Positions 15,137 to 16,231 of a DNA stretch of 16,231 bases are shown piece after piece. The position numbers were made by a program, and so were the translations under genes. The DNA comes from Trueperaceae bacterium (GTDB lineage: Bacteria > Deinococcota > Deinococci > Deinococcales > Trueperaceae): positions 29,582-45,812 of the forward strand of contig JAABSI010000015.1 in assembly GCA_011390455.1 (NCBI GenBank), read 5' to 3'. Under the pieces are notes generated by a model that searched no databases, was not told the DNA's origin, and worked only from the letters and a program-made list of their open reading frames with translations. How positions within the stretch are numbered: position 1 is the first letter of the stretch; every line of letters begins with the position of its first letter.

Positions 15137-16096
15137 TCATCCCCGTGGTGGCCGGGGCGCGGGCACCGGGCCCGCCACGGGCGGGTCCACCCAGCCGGGG
15201 GTGTCGATGCGCAGCCCGCACCGCTCCACCACGGCCTCGAAGCCGGCGAGGGTCGCCGCATCGACCGGGGGCGCCGGCCGGCGGACGAACTCGGTGGTGA
15301 AGATGCCCCGGCGGCGGAACACGTGCTTGCGCAGCGCCACACCGATCCCGGGCTGGAACTCGTAGCGGATGAGCGGCAGGACCCGGTCGAAGACCTTGGC
15401 CGCACCCGCGCGATCGCCGGACGCGAACCGCGCGACGATCTCGACGAGCAGCTCGGGGAACGCGAGCCCAGTCATCACCCCGGCCGCACCGGCTTCGAGC
15501 TCCTCGAAGAGCCAGGCCCCGCCGAGGCCGCCGAAGATCCCGATGGCGCCGCCGGTCGCCTCCAACACCTTGCGCTGCTTGGCGATCACCGGCGGATCCT
15601 CGGCCTTGACGTACGGCGCCACCCCGTCGCGCGCCAAGCGGGCGATCAGGTCGACCGAGAGGGTGATGCCGAAGGAGTCCGGATAGTCGTGCAAGGCCAT
15701 CGGCAGCGTGGTGGCCGCGGCGACGGTGCGGTAATGGTGCTCGAGGGCCGCGTCGGACTGTGGCGCGATGGGGGCGACGAAGACGGCGCCGGCGCCGAGC
15801 TCCTCGGCTTCCTGCACCTGCTCGACGCAGGCCGCGGTGCCCAACCCACGGACGCCGACCCAGACGGGGATGCGCCCCGCGGCCTGATCGACCGCGGTCT
15901 TCAGGACCGCTCGGCGCTCGGCGCCCATCAGCTTGTGGGACTCGCCCATGAAGCCGAGCACCGCGATGCCCTGCGCTTGCGACGCGATCGTGGCGTCCAC
16001 GAGGCGGCGAATCGAGTCGAGGTCGACGGAACCGTCCTCGTGGAACGGCGTGGGCACGATGGGGTGGACCCCCCAGAACGCATCATGGTGTGGCAT
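15137..16096 (-). CDS. Dihydrodipicolinate synthase (DapA)-family lyase/aldolase, probably not DapA
   Basis: This encodes a 319-aa TIM-barrel class I aldolase. The Schiff-base lysine is Lys164 (YVKAEDPP) and the partner tyrosine is Tyr138 (LHDYPDSFG). The GxxGE loop reads GFMGES at 48-53; in true DapA it is GTTGE, with two threonines in a proton relay. The arginine that binds the aspartate-semialdehyde carboxylate in DapA (after YNVP) has no equivalent. These changes suggest another substrate of the family (a 2-oxo acid such as a sugar-derived or hydroxy-oxoglutarate compound). Its position upstream of korAB would fit a 2-oxoacid-generating step, but that is inference. The C terminus is Pro/Arg-rich. 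ATG 16096 lies 5 nt after TACCGT. Confidence 0.88.
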   Translation of the reverse strand: MPHHDAFWGVHPIVPTPFHEDGSVDLDSIRRLVDATIASQAQGIAVLGFMGESHKLMGAERRAVLKTAVDQAAGRIPVWVGVRGLGTAACVEQVQEAEELGAGAVFVAPIAPQSDAALEHHYRTVAAATTLPMALHDYPDSFGITLSVDLIARLARDGVAPYVKAEDPPVIAKQRKVLEATGGAIGIFGGLGGAWLFEELEAGAAGVMTGLAFPELLVEIVARFASGDRAGAAKVFDRVLPLIRYEFQPGIGVALRKHVFRRRGIFTTEFVRRPAPPVDAATLAGFEAVVERCGLRIDTPGWVDPPVAGPVPAPRPPRG

Positions 16097-16101
16097 GGCC
16101 C

Positions 16102-16107
16102 ACGGTA
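16102..16107 (-). promoter_or_regulatory. -10 element for a leaderless DapA-family gene
   Basis: On the minus strand TACCGT (16107-16102) ends 5 nt before the ATG at 16096, with no Shine-Dalgarno sequence between. It occupies the 20-nt gap after the preceding gene, so its -35 region would overlap that gene's end. Confidence 0.45.
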
Positions 16108-16116
16108 CCGCGCGGC

Positions 16117-16231
16117 TCAGGCGCTGATGGCGTCCTCCGGCTCTTCGTCGGAGACTTCGGCGCCGCCGCGTTTGCCGCCGCCGATCGCCTCGAGCACCCG
16201 CGCGCGCACCTCGGCGGCCAACTCCGGATGC
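16117..16231 (-). CDS. C-terminal fragment, possibly RecA
   Basis: The last 37 codons of a gene that enters from the right edge. The visible protein begins HPELAAEVRARVLEAIGGG and continues through a short KRGGAEV segment into an acidic tail ending EPEDAISA. The helix beginning with a PELAAE-type motif and the acidic C terminus resemble the end of RecA (which commonly ends with an NPE-x-A-x-EIE helix and acidic residues). The fragment is too short for certainty, and other proteins with helical acidic tails are possible. It lies 20 nt upstream of the DapA-family gene on the same strand. Confidence 0.6.
   Translation of the reverse strand, partial: HPELAAEVRARVLEAIGGGKRGGAEVSDEEPEDAISA

Noticed and set aside
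15142..15181. Hairpin-forming CCCGTGG/CCACGGG pair near the end of the DapA-family gene
   Set aside because: It lies inside the coding region in a GC-rich Pro/Arg segment, is only 7 bp with a long interior, and has no T-run, so it is probably compositional.
13162..15300. Plus-strand 712-codon frame opposite korA
   Set aside because: It is antisense to a gene with definite 2-oxoacid oxidoreductase motifs, and shows no domain of its own.

Overview
The window is high-GC chromosomal DNA from a bacterium that looks like a member of the Deinococcota (Deinococcus-Thermus group), possibly a Truepera-like lineage; the exact lineage is inference. The main evidence is the complex I genes. From memory of the Thermus thermophilus Nqo proteins, NuoB has its cluster cysteines at the same residue numbers (45, 46, 111, 140), NuoD has the same length (409 aa) with the quinone-site His38 and Tyr87, and NuoG has the same N5 ligands (His115, Cys119/122/128). 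Several start codons also have a TANNNT -10 element only 5-8 nt upstream, the leaderless arrangement known from Deinococcus.

Layout. Positions 1-6717 (minus strand) hold nuoA-B-C-D-E-F-G, the peripheral arm of a 14-subunit-type NADH:quinone oxidoreductase plus membrane subunit NuoA. nuoG runs off the left edge, so any nuoH-N would lie beyond it. Every junction from nuoB to nuoG is a 4-nt ATGA or GTGA stop/start overlap. A promoter-like TTGTGG-17-TAGACT lies about 85 nt before nuoA. Upstream are a 12-bp hairpin, a small GlsB/YeaQ-type membrane protein gene (minus), and a plus-strand tRNA cluster: Lys(TTT)-Glu(TTC), a UUCG-loop terminator, then Val(TAC).

Positions 7806-11010 hold single genes: a SprT-like zinc protease (plus), an MFS transporter (minus, overlapping the protease gene tail to tail) and a SulP-family anion transporter with a C-terminal STAS domain (plus). 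The MFS and SulP genes are divergent, 71 nt apart.

Positions 11027-16231 are all minus strand. In transcription order they are the tail of a gene that may be recA, a dihydrodipicolinate-synthase-family lyase unlikely to be true DapA, korA (fused gamma-alpha 2-oxoacid:ferredoxin oxidoreductase subunit), korB, and a SAM-dependent O-methyltransferase-like gene 7 nt after korB.

Functionally the window is mostly energy metabolism: NADH oxidation by complex I and ferredoxin-linked 2-oxoacid oxidation by KorAB. I found no phage, insertion sequence, CRISPR array or defence locus, and no convincing new multi-gene system. The points most worth checking are the split between leaderless and Shine-Dalgarno starts, the loss of all four N7-cluster cysteines in NuoG, the non-DapA active site of the lyase, and the methyltransferase joined to korAB.
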